Made by a program: the position numbers and the translations under genes
From: Aliikangiella sp. G2MR2-5
GTDB lineage: Bacteria > Pseudomonadota > Gammaproteobacteria > Enterobacterales > Kangiellaceae
Direction: 5' to 3'
Length of the DNA stretch: 64,000 nucleotides
Assembly: GCF_015687155.1 (NCBI RefSeq)
Contig: NZ_JADPQF010000003.1
Span: 310,001-374,000 of the forward strand
The notes under the pieces: generated by a model
Told to the model about the DNA's origin: nothing
Databases searched by the model: none
Seen by the model: the letters and a program-made list of their open reading frames with translations, nothing else
Shown: one piece after another, positions 9,055 through 17,879 of the stretch
Layout of the letters: each line of letters opens with the position of its first letter
Position numbering within the stretch: the stretch's first letter is position 1

Positions 9055-10041
9055 ATGGGCAATGTCACTGAGCTTCTGACTCCACGCCAGATAAAAGTGG
9101 AAAATCTGGGCGAGCGAAGAGCTAAAGTTGTATTGGAACCTTTCGAAAGAGGTTTCGGACACACTTTAGGTAACTCGCTTCGCAGAATCTTACTTTCATC
9201 TATGCCTGGATGTGCAGTTGTAGAAGTGGAAATCGATGGTGTTCTTCATGAGTATACGACTATAGAAAATGTTCAAGAAGACGTCATCGACATATTGCTA
9301 AACATTAAAGGTTTAGCAATTAAGTTGGAAGACAAAGACGAAGCAACTCTTGTTCTTCAGAAAGAAGGCGAAGGTCCTGTGACTGGTGCTGACATTCAAG
9401 AACAAGCTGGTGTTGAGATTGTTAATCCAGATCATCATATCGCGACATTGACCAAAGCAGGTTCTTTAAGCATGCGTCTGTATGTTAAAAAAGGCCGCGG
9501 CTATGAGCCTGCTGCAGTGCGTAAAAGCAATGAAGATGAAGATATGAGTATCGGTCGTCTACAAATTGATGCTTCATTTAGCCCTGTTAGACGTGTTTCT
9601 TACGTTGTTGACTCAGCGCGTGTTGAGCAGCGAACTAACCTGGATAAGTTGATTATCGACCTCGAAACCAATGGCACTATCGAGCCAGAGGAAGCGATTC
9701 GTCGTTGTGCAACAATTTTACAGCAGCAGCTTGCAGCTTTCGTTGATTTAAAAGATGAGAAACAAGCTGAGCCAGAAAAAGAAGAGCCTGAGGTTGATCC
9801 TATTCTTCTTCGTCCAGTGGATGATCTGGAGTTAACAGTTCGTAGTGCTAACTGTCTGAAGACTGAAAATATTCACTATATTGGTGACCTTATTCAGCGA
9901 ACCGAAGTTGAGCTTCTTAAAACCCCTAACCTGGGTAAGAAGTCTCTGACAGAAATCAAAGACGTATTAGCGTCTAGAGGTCTGTCTCTTGGTATGCGTT
10001 TGGAAAACTGGCCACCATCGAGCATTTTGGACGACGCTTAA
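9055..10041 (+). CDS. rpoA: DNA-directed RNA polymerase subunit alpha
   Basis: The alpha subunit dimerises to seed RNA polymerase assembly and binds UP elements and activators. The 328-residue product has the N-terminal domain ([19 protein letters not shown], typical dimerisation helix), an acidic linker near residues 240-255 ([14 protein letters not shown]) and the C-terminal domain with [13 protein letters not shown], which contains the Arg equivalent to the DNA-contacting Arg265 of E. coli. Length is standard. It follows rpsD by 19 bases. Confidence 0.98.
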   Translation: MGNVTELLTPRQIKVENLGERRAKVVLEPFERGFGHTLGNSLRRILLSSMPGCAVVEVEIDGVLHEYTTIENVQEDVIDILLNIKGLAIKLEDKDEATLVLQKEGEGPVTGADIQEQAGVEIVNPDHHIATLTKAGSLSMRLYVKKGRGYEPAAVRKSNEDEDMSIGRLQIDASFSPVRRVSYVVDSARVEQRTNLDKLIIDLETNGTIEPEEAIRRCATILQQQLAAFVDLKDEKQAEPEKEEPEVDPILLRPVDDLELTVRSANCLKTENIHYIGDLIQRTEVELLKTPNLGKKSLTEIKDVLASRGLSLGMRLENWPPSSILDDA

Positions 10042-10064
10042 GTCTAAAAAGCTTTAAAGAATAT

Positions 10065-10100
10065 GATAAAACCCTATTCCGTAAAGGATAGGGTTTTATC
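10065..10100 (+). terminator. Strong hairpin between rpoA and rplQ (possible attenuator or partial terminator)
   Basis: A 13-base perfect arm GATAAAACCCTAT pairs with ATAGGGTTTTATC, extended by a G-U and a C-G pair, with a loop of about six bases. No continuous T tract follows, so it may be a processing or attenuation signal more than a full terminator. It splits rpoA from rplQ, which are normally adjacent in one transcript. Confidence 0.45.
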
Positions 10101-10190
10101 GTTATAACCGGTGTATAAAGCACCAAATAACACAAACCAAAGAATACCAGTACTATTGCAGGCTGGTAGTAACATAAAAGGTAATTGAAA

Positions 10191-10589
10191 ATGCGTCATC
10201 GTCATAGCGGTCGCCAATTAAACAGAAACTCAAGCCATCGTCAGGCTATGTTTCGTAACATGTCAGTCTCTTTGATTGAACATGAAATGATCAAGACTAC
10301 TGTAGCTAAAGCAAAAGAACTTCGCCGAGTTGTTGAGCCTTTAATCACTTTGGCAAAAGAAGACACTGTTGCTAACCGTCGTCTAGCTTTCTCTCGCACT
10401 CGTAACAAAGCGGCTGTTGGGAAGCTTTTTGATGAGTTGGGACCTCGTTATCAAGAACGTCCTGGCGGATACCTGCGCATCATCAAAGCTGGTTTCCGTG
10501 CAGGTGACAAAGCGCCGGTTGCATACGTTGAGCTGGTAGATCGTCCTATCATTGAAGAAGCAGACGAGATCGAAGAAACAGAAGAATAA
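10191..10589 (+). CDS. rplQ: 50S ribosomal protein L17
   Basis: L17 lies near the polypeptide exit tunnel. The start is taken at the ATG giving [20 protein letters not shown], the universal N-terminus. The 132-residue product continues with [20 protein letters not shown] and [20 protein letters not shown], then a short acidic tail ([11 protein letters not shown]). It is 149 bases after rpoA, an unusually long gap that holds a hairpin; a classical terminator follows. Confidence 0.97.
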   Translation: MRHRHSGRQLNRNSSHRQAMFRNMSVSLIEHEMIKTTVAKAKELRRVVEPLITLAKEDTVANRRLAFSRTRNKAAVGKLFDELGPRYQERPGGYLRIIKAGFRAGDKAPVAYVELVDRPIIEEADEIEETEE

Positions 10590-10616
10590 GGACTAGTCCT
10601 GTTCGAACAAATTTTT

Positions 10617-10642
10617 AGCCGGGACTTTCCCGGCTTTTTTTT
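10617..10642 (+). terminator. Rho-independent terminator after rplQ
   Basis: GCCGGGA (10618-10624) pairs perfectly with TCCCGGC across a three-base loop, followed by a run of eight Ts. It ends the ribosomal protein gene block. Its T tract overlaps the stop codon of the convergent Lgt-like gene, so it may also work in the other direction through the preceding A-rich bases. Confidence 0.9.
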
Positions 10643-11405
10643 ATCCGTTAGTTGTTGCTTTCTTTTTTGTATTTAGCCGCAAAAAGAAAATAGAACCACT
10701 TATAAACATTAATAAGGCGCCAAACTGAGAGCCGCTCATGCCTAAGATTTTAGGAGGGTTAATTGAAACAAACTCTACCAAAAATCTGGCTGCTCCCCAG
10801 GTAAGCAGCAGTAAAAAGAAGGGAGAAAAATCAGCAACATCCCTTTTCTGATATTGGTGAATTAATACCGCAATTCCGATTGAGTAGGCTATTTCATACA
10901 AAGGCACTGGATGGACTTTGTCGTGGGTAGGCTCAATTCCATTTGGGAAAGACATGCCCCAGGGCAAACTTGTTTCAATGCCGTAACAGTTATCTCCAGC
11001 CAGGAAACAGCCAAATCGAGCTAGCGCGTAAGCCACAATTGCTGGAAAGGCAGCATTATCAAGCAGTAGTGAAACTTTTGTTTTAGTCAGGTTGGCAAAC
11101 GCAATAGTCACCAGAATAGCGGCAATGATTGCGCCTTGACTTGAAAAGCCACTACCTTTGATTAAATTTGAAAAGTCCTGAGTTGATATTTCAGTAGGAT
11201 TTTTAAGGACAAACATAAGTTTTGCCCCTATAACGCCAAAAACCAGAAGAAGAATAATCAAAAGTTCAGTATTGATGGTCTTGGTGCTATTAATATTAAG
11301 GCGTTTGATATATAGATATCTGCCGGTGAGGTATGCAATGGCGAGCATTACGCCATAGCTGCCAATAGTAATCGAACTAGAATTAATAATATAAGGAAAC
11401 ATCAA
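10641..11405 (-). CDS. Lgt-like (prolipoprotein diacylglyceryl transferase family) membrane protein, divergent
   Basis: The 254-residue product has about seven hydrophobic segments and the Lgt-family layout: an N-terminal IGSYGVMLAIAYLTG, a GFSSQGAIIAAI loop, RFGCFLAGDNCYG and the late RFLVEF motif. The Arg and Glu of the family core are kept, but the usual His in the SFHGG-type loop is Gln, and the Asn of the RxGNF-type motif is Cys. It therefore resembles the GCF/CYG-type Lgt-like subfamily and not canonical Lgt. A genuine lgt is expected elsewhere. Whether it transfers lipid to proteins is unknown. It is convergent with rplQ. Confidence 0.75.
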   Translation of the reverse strand: MMFPYIINSSSITIGSYGVMLAIAYLTGRYLYIKRLNINSTKTINTELLIILLLVFGVIGAKLMFVLKNPTEISTQDFSNLIKGSGFSSQGAIIAAILVTIAFANLTKTKVSLLLDNAAFPAIVAYALARFGCFLAGDNCYGIETSLPWGMSFPNGIEPTHDKVHPVPLYEIAYSIGIAVLIHQYQKRDVADFSPFFLLLLTWGAARFLVEFVSINPPKILGMSGSQFGALLMFISGSIFFLRLNTKKKATTNG

Positions 11406-11676
11406 CCTTCTCTATTTGAGAACAAAGCGATAACACCACTTATCCATTGTAAAAGCTGCTTCGGCAATAATAACATTTTAAAGAGCCCGATCTCTGACTA
11501 GAATGAAATTAAAGAAGTTTCTTATGGATTTGAGAAGCAGTTAATTGATTATCGTTTATAGTTATCCTATCTTAATATTCATAATTGTTATATGTAAACA
11601 CAAATTCATTTGATCTTTCGAGAAGGTTGATAGAATGTCCAGGTTTCCAGGAATGCACTAAACAGGGAGTGTAAAG

Positions 11677-11940
11677 TTGAAAGTAGTTGCCATTAATAAG
11701 CTAACCGAAGCGCAGAGCAAGTATCCTGCTGCGCAAGACTATCTTAAAGGCTGGTACCAGATTGTGAGTAGAGGTGACTTTTCCTCTGAAGAGGACTTGC
11801 GTGCGACTTTTGGAGATATGAGAGGGTTTAATGTCGCTTTTAGATTTCCAATACCCAAAACCACTTTACTAGTCCACACTCTGATAGACTTTAAAGCGCA
11901 AGTTGCGCTTATCGAAGATATAAAGCCAGGAAATCATTAG
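11677..11940 (+). CDS. higB: HigB-like type II toxin-antitoxin system toxin (divergent)
   Basis: The 87-residue product resembles the N-terminal half of HigB mRNA interferases (YPAAQDYLKGWYQIVSRGDF, SSEEDLRATFGD). Its C-terminal part (FRFPIPKTTLLVHTLIDFKA) deviates from the family GNKYRLI-type core and lacks the final His-x-x-Tyr-type end, so RNase activity is uncertain. The start is TTG at 11677 with AGGGAG seven bases upstream. A HigA-like gene follows after 15 bases in the toxin-first order typical of higBA. If functional, the toxin would cleave mRNA at the ribosome and HigA would neutralise it. Confidence 0.65.
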   Translation: MKVVAINKLTEAQSKYPAAQDYLKGWYQIVSRGDFSSEEDLRATFGDMRGFNVAFRFPIPKTTLLVHTLIDFKAQVALIEDIKPGNH

Positions 11941-11955
11941 CAGGGAGAGTCGATA

Positions 11956-12363
11956 ATGCAAGAAAATTTGGAAAAAGCTGTTCAACACTGGGGAGCCGTG
12001 GCAAATGTTGTGGATACTCCTAAGTGTAATGAAGACTACCAGGTATTGATTCAAAACTTAAAAGACGCCATTGAACTGGTCGAAAATAGACCTGAGAGTC
12101 CCTTATCTGGTCTAGTTAAGGCGATGGCCAGGGCCGCAGAGGAATACGAAAACAAGTTTATGTCCGCTCAGCAGGGTGGCGCTCTCTTAGCTTTAAAGTA
12201 CTTGATAAAGCTTCATGGCATTAAACAGTCAGAGTTGAAAGAAATTGGAAGCCAGGGAGTTGTTTCTGAAGTGTTAAATGGAAAACGCTCATTAACTCTA
12301 CGTCATGTCAGAGAGTTATCAAAAAGGTTCAATGTCTCTCCTGGCGTGTTTATTGATCCTTAG
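11956..12363 (+). CDS. higA: HigA-like antitoxin, XRE-family helix-turn-helix protein
   Basis: The 135-residue product has an N-terminal helical region (LENRPESPLSGL-type region, here VENRPESPLSGLVKAM) and a C-terminal XRE helix-turn-helix: GIKQSELKEIGSQGVVSEVL, NGKRSLTLRHVRELSKRFNV, ending SPGVFIDP. This is the common HigA architecture. It lies 15 bases after the HigB-like gene with AGGGAGAG as ribosome-binding site. The family usually binds its own promoter; an operator was not identified in the AT-rich 271-base region upstream of the pair. Confidence 0.8.
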   Translation: MQENLEKAVQHWGAVANVVDTPKCNEDYQVLIQNLKDAIELVENRPESPLSGLVKAMARAAEEYENKFMSAQQGGALLALKYLIKLHGIKQSELKEIGSQGVVSEVLNGKRSLTLRHVRELSKRFNVSPGVFIDP

Positions 12364-12479
12364 GCTCACTAACCAGTAGTCCTCATGACGCAGAGACATT
12401 ATCCGTAGCGTCTTTCATTTTAATGCCGTATTATTCTGACTTTAGAATATCTATCTCTGCTTAAATAGAAGGCCTTCCA

Positions 12480-13607
12480 GTGTCTAGCGAATCACCAGAT
12501 ACAAAAAACTCCTCATTGCCCTTACAAAAAGAAAGTCGAGAGACCGCTGAGTCTGAATTAAAGGTACACTGTCCAAACTGCGGAGAAAATTTAGTTGGTC
12601 CATATTGTCATCTGTGTGGTCAGCATAGCCGGAGTATGATTAAGTTTTTCGGGTCTCTGGTGAAAGAACTAACCGAAGATGTTCTAGGTTATGACTCTAG
12701 AATTAAGCACACTATAATTCCTTTATTACTTAAACCTGGCCAAATTACTCTCGATTATATTCGAGATCGGCGCTTCTATTACGTACTTCCGCTCAGACTG
12801 TATTTACTAACCAGTCTGATTTTGATTTTATTACTTCAAATAAATACTGATCCGAAATCTGTTATTTCAGAAGCGACTAGCGATTCGACGACATTGAATG
12901 AGCAGGATAGGTTAGCTATTGATAGCGCGAAAAGCGAACTAGAAAAGCTGAATGAAAAAGGTGTCAGTCTAGAGATTGAAGAACCTCAAATTTTAGATGC
13001 CATTAAAGCAATTGAAGATAAGGAAGAACACTCAAACTTGTCTGAGGATGGATTAAGAAAAGTCGGTCAAAGAGATTCAAAAGTTATAAAAGGCGATATA
13101 TTTGAAGAGCCCGGAATAATGAAAGAGTTTGCAGATAAGGTGAATGGCAATTGGAAAGCATGGCGACAAAATCCCGAACCAGTCATTAAGGAGTTTTATG
13201 AACTTTTGCCATATATGATGTTCGTTCTACTTCCTCTTTTCGCATTAATATTGAAATTATTTTATTTATTTTCAAAAAGGTATTACGTTGAGCACTTGAT
13301 ATTGCTTATTCATAATCACTGCTTTGTATTTACTATTTTAATTATCCAGATTTTACTCCTGAATATAGAAAGCTTCATAAGTCACTCAGAAAATAGTTTG
13401 CTTTTAAAACTTGCAGGAGCGCTTGATTTCGTAAACTTTCTTATCGGATTTTGGATAGTTATCTACATTTTCCTTTCTATGAAGCGCGTATACCAGCAGA
13501 ACTGGACCTTGACTATCAGTAAGGGAGTCGCGTTGTCTTTAGTTTATTTTGTGCTACTGTTAACCGGATTTGTTACAACTGTTTTACTAACGGCCTACTT
13601 CGCTTGA
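12480..13607 (+). CDS. DUF3667-type membrane protein with N-terminal zinc ribbon
   Basis: The 375-residue product starts at GTG. Residues 31-46 hold CPNC and CHLC pairs (zinc ribbon), followed by RPG-type KPGQITLDYIRDRRFYYVLP and a first membrane helix near residue 105, the DUF3667 signature. A charged, helical insertion rich in Glu and Lys occupies about residues 125-235, before three or more further hydrophobic segments. Function of the family is unknown. It precedes the DedA gene by 19 bases and is probably cotranscribed with it. Confidence 0.8.
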   Translation: MSSESPDTKNSSLPLQKESRETAESELKVHCPNCGENLVGPYCHLCGQHSRSMIKFFGSLVKELTEDVLGYDSRIKHTIIPLLLKPGQITLDYIRDRRFYYVLPLRLYLLTSLILILLLQINTDPKSVISEATSDSTTLNEQDRLAIDSAKSELEKLNEKGVSLEIEEPQILDAIKAIEDKEEHSNLSEDGLRKVGQRDSKVIKGDIFEEPGIMKEFADKVNGNWKAWRQNPEPVIKEFYELLPYMMFVLLPLFALILKLFYLFSKRYYVEHLILLIHNHCFVFTILIIQILLLNIESFISHSENSLLLKLAGALDFVNFLIGFWIVIYIFLSMKRVYQQNWTLTISKGVALSLVYFVLLLTGFVTTVLLTAYFA

Positions 13608-13626
13608 TACGAGATAGAAAACTAAA

Positions 13627-14373
13627 ATGATAGAAAACCTTCTTCTATTTATTGAGCAGCATGGCGAATATGCCGGAATCATTATTTTCATAGTTGCGTT
13701 CCTCGAGTCAATGGCTATTGTTGGCCTTTTAGTTCCTGGTTGGCTGGTTCTCGTTGGCGTGGGTTCGCTTATAGGTGCTGACGTACTTTCGTTTTATCCT
13801 ATAGTTATTTCAGCGTATTTTGGAGCCGTTATAGGAGAGTATATTAGTTTTTATTTTGGCTTCCATTATCACGAGAAAATATTAGCCTGGAACTGGGTTG
13901 CTAAACATCAGAAGTTGATTGAAAAGACAAAAGAGTTTTTTGAAAGGTGGGGAGCTTTGGGAGTATTTGTCGGAAGATTTTTTGGCCCAACTCGTGCGGT
14001 ACTTCCTCTAGCTGCGGGTATTGCGGAAATGAGAAAATCAACATTTATGTGGGTAAATTTTGTTTCTGGTATTTTTTGGGCTCCACTATATCTTATTCCT
14101 GGAATTTTAATCGGTGCAGCTTTTCATCTGGAAAAAGAACTTGCTTATCAACTTCTCGGCATTCTTTCTATTATTTCATTTTGCCTGGTTTGGGCCATCA
14201 AAAGTACCCGTCAATATTGGATTAAGCATTATCATCAACAAGAAAAATTTGAGAAGCTTTACAAGCCGATTTTGTGGTGGGTCGTTACTTTAATGACATT
14301 TGCTATTTTTGTCTTAAGTGATTACCTGAACCTTTTTGTTCAGGTAATGTCGATATTTCTTAGCAAGCTTTAA
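13627..14373 (+). CDS. DedA/VTT-family membrane protein
   Basis: The 248-residue inner-membrane protein has the DedA pattern: FLESMAIVGLLVPGWLVLVG near the N-terminus, the GEYISFYFG helix, and FFERWGALGVFVGRFFGPTR followed by VLPLAAGIAEM. DedA proteins are tied to undecaprenyl-phosphate or phospholipid flipping and membrane-potential maintenance. The conserved Glu, Gly-Arg-Phe and Arg positions are present. It is followed convergently by phaR. A perfect 11-base inverted repeat lies within its 3' end (14321-14348). Confidence 0.9.
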   Translation: MIENLLLFIEQHGEYAGIIIFIVAFLESMAIVGLLVPGWLVLVGVGSLIGADVLSFYPIVISAYFGAVIGEYISFYFGFHYHEKILAWNWVAKHQKLIEKTKEFFERWGALGVFVGRFFGPTRAVLPLAAGIAEMRKSTFMWVNFVSGIFWAPLYLIPGILIGAAFHLEKELAYQLLGILSIISFCLVWAIKSTRQYWIKHYHQQEKFEKLYKPILWWVVTLMTFAIFVLSDYLNLFVQVMSIFLSKL

Positions 14374-14408
14374 TTTGCTATTGAAGATGAGAAATCCCTT
14401 CTAAAGGG

Positions 14409-14882
14409 TTACCCGATGGAAATTGAGGAAGTAGAAGTTTCTTTATCTTCAGTAACAGAGGTTTTAGCTGACTTTTTCCACGAATCCATATTTTGCTCAG
14501 CAATATTTTGCATCAGAGATACCGGATTCGCGCCAAGAATTGTATTAAGAGGACTTTTAAGTCCGGCTCGTTTTTCCATAAATAACTTAACAGAATGTTC
14601 TAAAAAGCGGCTCATCATAGCTTGCATTGAGTCACCATAAAAACGAACAAACTCTTTTAATATTTCGGAGGTCAGAATTGGGTGGCCGCTAGTTTCTTCT
14701 TCTGAAATAATCTGCATTAACGTGCAGCGTGTGAGATCTTCATTGGTTTTTGCATCAATGACTTTGAAGTCACTGTATGACATGACCAGGTCTTTTATAT
14801 CATTGAGAGTTATATAACTACTGATTTGAGTATCATAGAGACGACGGTTTGGGTACTTCTTAATAACTCTTATTTCAGACAT
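14409..14882 (-). CDS. phaR: Polyhydroxyalkanoate synthesis repressor PhaR
   Basis: The 157-residue product starts MSEIRVIKKYPNRRLYDTQI, the hallmark of the PHB/PHA accumulation regulator DNA-binding domain, followed by SSYITLNDIKDLVMSYSDFK and TRCTLMQIISEEE. PhaR binds PHA granules and DNA and represses phasin genes. No pha genes are visible nearby, so it may act as an orphan regulator here. The C-terminal part (about residue 110 on) is less conserved. It reads convergently with dedA and lies downstream of acs on the same strand. Confidence 0.9.
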   Translation of the reverse strand: MSEIRVIKKYPNRRLYDTQISSYITLNDIKDLVMSYSDFKVIDAKTNEDLTRCTLMQIISEEETSGHPILTSEILKEFVRFYGDSMQAMMSRFLEHSVKLFMEKRAGLKSPLNTILGANPVSLMQNIAEQNMDSWKKSAKTSVTEDKETSTSSISIG

Positions 14883-15181
14883 ATTGACAGACCCTGTTTT
14901 TGTTTTAGATTGTCCCTGTTGATCAGATTGAATTTATAATTTGTAATATCCTGTATCAACGCCTGGTGCGGGTTAGCAATTTTTATTATTTGACTCGCTA
15001 ACCAATTGAGTGTAACCCGAACTTATGATGCGATACAACAAATATTGGTAAAAAATTGATTAAAAGTTAATCTGTTAAAGCGATAATATTATTGTAGAGA
15101 AAAGGACAAACAAGGGGAAAATCAGGGCGCTCTACAGGTGAATGTAAAAGCGCCAGCGGGTAGTTTCTTGGTCGTTGCCAG
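14883..15181. other. phaR-acs intergenic region (about 300 bases)
   Basis: An AT-rich spacer with no open reading frame that I would call a gene. It holds two inverted repeats: GGTTAGC (14971-14977) with GCTAACC (14997-15003), and GGCGCT (15126-15131) with AGCGCC (15149-15154). The second lies just after the acs stop and may help end acs transcription. I see no convincing T tract on the minus strand. Confidence 0.4.
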
Positions 15182-17116
15182 CTATTGCTGTCTGTTATCA
15201 ATTAAATGATCGACAACTGATGGGTCGGCTAAAGTTGAAGTATCACCGAGGTTTTCAAGGTCATGTGCTGCCACTTTTCGCAAAATGCGCCGCATGATTT
15301 TTCCTGAACGCGTTTTGGGCAAGCCTGGCGCCCATTGTATCGCTTCTGGTCTGGCTATCGGTCCGATCTCCTTGGCCACAAATTGAGCCAGCTCTTTCTT
15401 AAGATCGTCTGACTCTTCAACACCTTTCATTAAGGTAACGTAAGCGTAGATAGCTTCGCCTTTAATTTCATGGGGAAAGCCAACTACTGCTGCTTCAGCA
15501 ACTTTGGGGTGGAGTACTAGAGCGCTTTCGATTTCTGCAGTACCCAGTCGGTGGCCTGATACATTGAGTACATCGTCCATTCGACCAGTGATCCACAGGT
15601 AACCATCTGCATCCCGGCGTGCGCCGTCTCCGGTAAAATAATAGCCTGGAAATTGGGAAAAATAAGTGTCAATAAAACGTTGGTGATCGCCATAAACGGT
15701 ACGCATTTGTCCTGGCCAGCTTTGAGCCATTACTAAGCTTCCGGAGGCTTCCCCGGTTTGTTCATTGCCTTCATTATCGAGCAGCATTGGTTTTATGCCA
15801 AAAAACGGTTTACTTGCAGAGCCTGGTTTAAGGTCATGCGCTCCGGGGAGCGGAGTGATTAATATCCCACCTGTTTCTGTCTGCCACCAGGTATCAACGA
15901 TAGGGCAACGCGATTCTCCGACTATTTTAAAATACCACTCCCATGCTTCAGGATTGATGGGTTCGCCTACTGTTCCCAGCAGTCTTAGACTCGTTCGCGA
16001 GGTTGTTGTGACTGGTTCGTCTCCCAATGCCATTAGTGCGCGTATAGCCGTAGGTGCAGTATAAAAAATTGAAACTTTGTGTTGATCTACGACCTGCCAA
16101 AAACGGGAGGCATCAGGATAATTTGGAACGCCTTCAAACACCAGAGTTGTTGCACCATTTGCTAGTGGTCCATAAAAAATGTAGGAATGACCGGTGATCC
16201 AGCCTGCATCGGCAGTACACCAGTAAATATCCTTATCATGATAGTCGAAAACATATTTATGGGTCATCGCTGCATATAGAATATAGCCGCCCGACGTGTG
16301 CAAAACACCTTTGGGTTTGCCAGTTGAACCTGACGTGTAGAGAATAAAAAGCGGGTCTTCCGCTTGCATAACCTCTGGTTCACACTGGTTACTTGCATCC
16401 GCGTGTAGTGCACGATAATCCACATCAATAGTTTCATTCCAAGCAACCTGGGCGTTGGTATGCTTGATTACCAGCATGGTATGAACATCCGGGCAGCCGG
16501 AAACCGCTTCATCCGCGTTTTGCTTGAGTGGTATTACTTTGCCTCCTCGTACGCCTTCGTCAGCGGTAATCACCACTCGACAGTCAGAGTCCAGTATTCG
16601 GGTTTTTAGTGATTCTGGCGAAAAACCGCCAAAAACAACTGAATGAATGGCTCCGATACGAGCGCAGGCCAGCATGGCGTATCCAACTTCCGGAATCATC
16701 GGCATATAAATACACACTCGATCTCCCTTCTTAACACCACGACTTTTTAAGATATTAGCGAACTTACAAACTTCGTCATGCAATTCCTGATAGCTGATAT
16801 GTCGGGAATTTCCAGGTTCATCGCCTTCGAAGATAATTGCTGTTTTATCAGCTTTTTCAGGTAGATGACGATCAATGCAGTTATAACTTACGTTTAGTTC
16901 GGCTCCCTCAAACCAGCTAATTTTCGCCTTTTGATAATCGACATCGCTGACCTTATCCCAGGGCTTATACCAGGAAATAAACTTTTCAGCCTGTTCTGCC
17001 CAAAATCTATCGGGATCTTCAATTGAGGCTTGATATTCGCCAGAATAGGTGTCGGCATTTATTAAAGCTTGTTTAGAGAAAGAGTCTGGTATTGGGTGGA
17101 TAATGTCGTCGCTCAT
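15182..17116 (-). CDS. acs: Acetyl-coenzyme A synthetase
   Basis: This 644-residue AMP-forming enzyme converts acetate, ATP and CoA to acetyl-CoA in the cytoplasm. It carries the adenylate-forming P-loop [20 protein letters not shown], the [10 protein letters not shown] motif that contacts acetate and [13 protein letters not shown], and the C-terminal [11 protein letters not shown] with the Lys normally acetylated by protein acetyltransferases. Length (about 650 in E. coli) is normal. It stands alone, reading away from the small lipoprotein gene upstream. The 5' region has no obvious regulatory box that I could name. Confidence 0.97.
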   Translation of the reverse strand: MSDDIIHPIPDSFSKQALINADTYSGEYQASIEDPDRFWAEQAEKFISWYKPWDKVSDVDYQKAKISWFEGAELNVSYNCIDRHLPEKADKTAIIFEGDEPGNSRHISYQELHDEVCKFANILKSRGVKKGDRVCIYMPMIPEVGYAMLACARIGAIHSVVFGGFSPESLKTRILDSDCRVVITADEGVRGGKVIPLKQNADEAVSGCPDVHTMLVIKHTNAQVAWNETIDVDYRALHADASNQCEPEVMQAEDPLFILYTSGSTGKPKGVLHTSGGYILYAAMTHKYVFDYHDKDIYWCTADAGWITGHSYIFYGPLANGATTLVFEGVPNYPDASRFWQVVDQHKVSIFYTAPTAIRALMALGDEPVTTTSRTSLRLLGTVGEPINPEAWEWYFKIVGESRCPIVDTWWQTETGGILITPLPGAHDLKPGSASKPFFGIKPMLLDNEGNEQTGEASGSLVMAQSWPGQMRTVYGDHQRFIDTYFSQFPGYYFTGDGARRDADGYLWITGRMDDVLNVSGHRLGTAEIESALVLHPKVAEAAVVGFPHEIKGEAIYAYVTLMKGVEESDDLKKELAQFVAKEIGPIARPEAIQWAPGLPKTRSGKIMRRILRKVAAHDLENLGDTSTLADPSVVDHLIDNRQQ

Positions 17117-17240
17117 GACAGAGTTCCTTTCATTTCTTTAGAGTTCAAATAATTAAGCTAAACCATAGTCGATATTGAGGTTGGCTGTCTAGCGGGTTTG
17201 TACTTTCCGTAAGAGATAAAGATATTCTTTCTCTATTGTG

Positions 17241-17266
17241 AAAAAGGGAGACCTAGTCGCCCCCCT
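17241..17266 (-). terminator. Candidate terminator downstream of the small lipoprotein gene
   Basis: Read on the minus strand, a G run and GAC pair with GTC and CCC across a small TAG loop, with a short bulge, followed by TTTTT. It lies just past the lipoprotein stop and before acs. The stem is imperfect, so strength is uncertain. Confidence 0.45.
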
Positions 17267-17275
17267 TGATATTGA

Positions 17276-17668
17276 CTAGTTACTCAAGCTAAAAGCACTA
17301 ATTGAGTTCATCAGATTCCTTGTCCAGTTTCCGTATTGACGATGGATCTTTTTCCCGTCATATAGCAAGTTAACAGAGTCTTTATATTTTATTGAATACT
17401 CTTTGTTGTCGTGAGTAATCGAAACAACCAGTTGGTGTTTACGAATATTCAAGGTGGCCTCGATTTCGCCTTGTTTAACCACTCTTGTTTTCCAGCCTAA
17501 AGACAGACAAGCTTGAAGAATAGCTGTTTCGACAGACTTAACCGTTGATTTTTCCGAATGCGCTCCAGATATGGGCATTGAGTTAAAGTCTCTCACAGGG
17601 ATAGTCTTCTTGCACCCGGAAAGAGTTAATACTGCAACCAAAGTTATCAAATAAACGACTTGTTTCAT
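17276..17668 (-). CDS. Small lipoprotein of unknown function
   Basis: The 130-residue product has a lipoprotein signal peptide with lipobox LSGC and modified Cys at residue 19. The mature part contains VETAILQACLSLGWKTRVVK and EATLNIRKHQLVVSITHD, which look like a small alpha/beta domain of the kind seen in short periplasmic lipoproteins, but I do not recognise the family. It is divergent from the aryl polyene cluster and may share the intergenic promoter region with it. Confidence 0.7.
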   Translation of the reverse strand: MKQVVYLITLVAVLTLSGCKKTIPVRDFNSMPISGAHSEKSTVKSVETAILQACLSLGWKTRVVKQGEIEATLNIRKHQLVVSITHDNKEYSIKYKDSVNLLYDGKKIHRQYGNWTRNLMNSISAFSLSN

Positions 17669-17879
17669 AAATAATCAATCCTTAATAGTATGCATTTTCC
17701 ACACGCAATGATATTTGAGGTGTTTTTACATGTAAAGTTAATAATTTCATATTGTATTGCCATGATTTTAGTCGTAATTTTGTAGCCGCTAATATTAATG
17801 GAAAAATCTATTTTTATGGTTACTTCTGGTTGTAATAGAAGCGTTACTATGCAAAAATCACGCGGTTTTACTAAATGTA

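Noticed and set aside
11610-11636. TTGATC and TAGAAT as a promoter for the HigBA pair
   Set aside because: Spacing is 15 bases, short of the normal 16-18, and the region is AT-rich, so a chance match is likely.
15126-15154. GGCGCT/AGCGCC hairpin as an acs terminator
   Set aside because: Loop is long and no minus-strand T tract follows; mentioned only within the intergenic entry.
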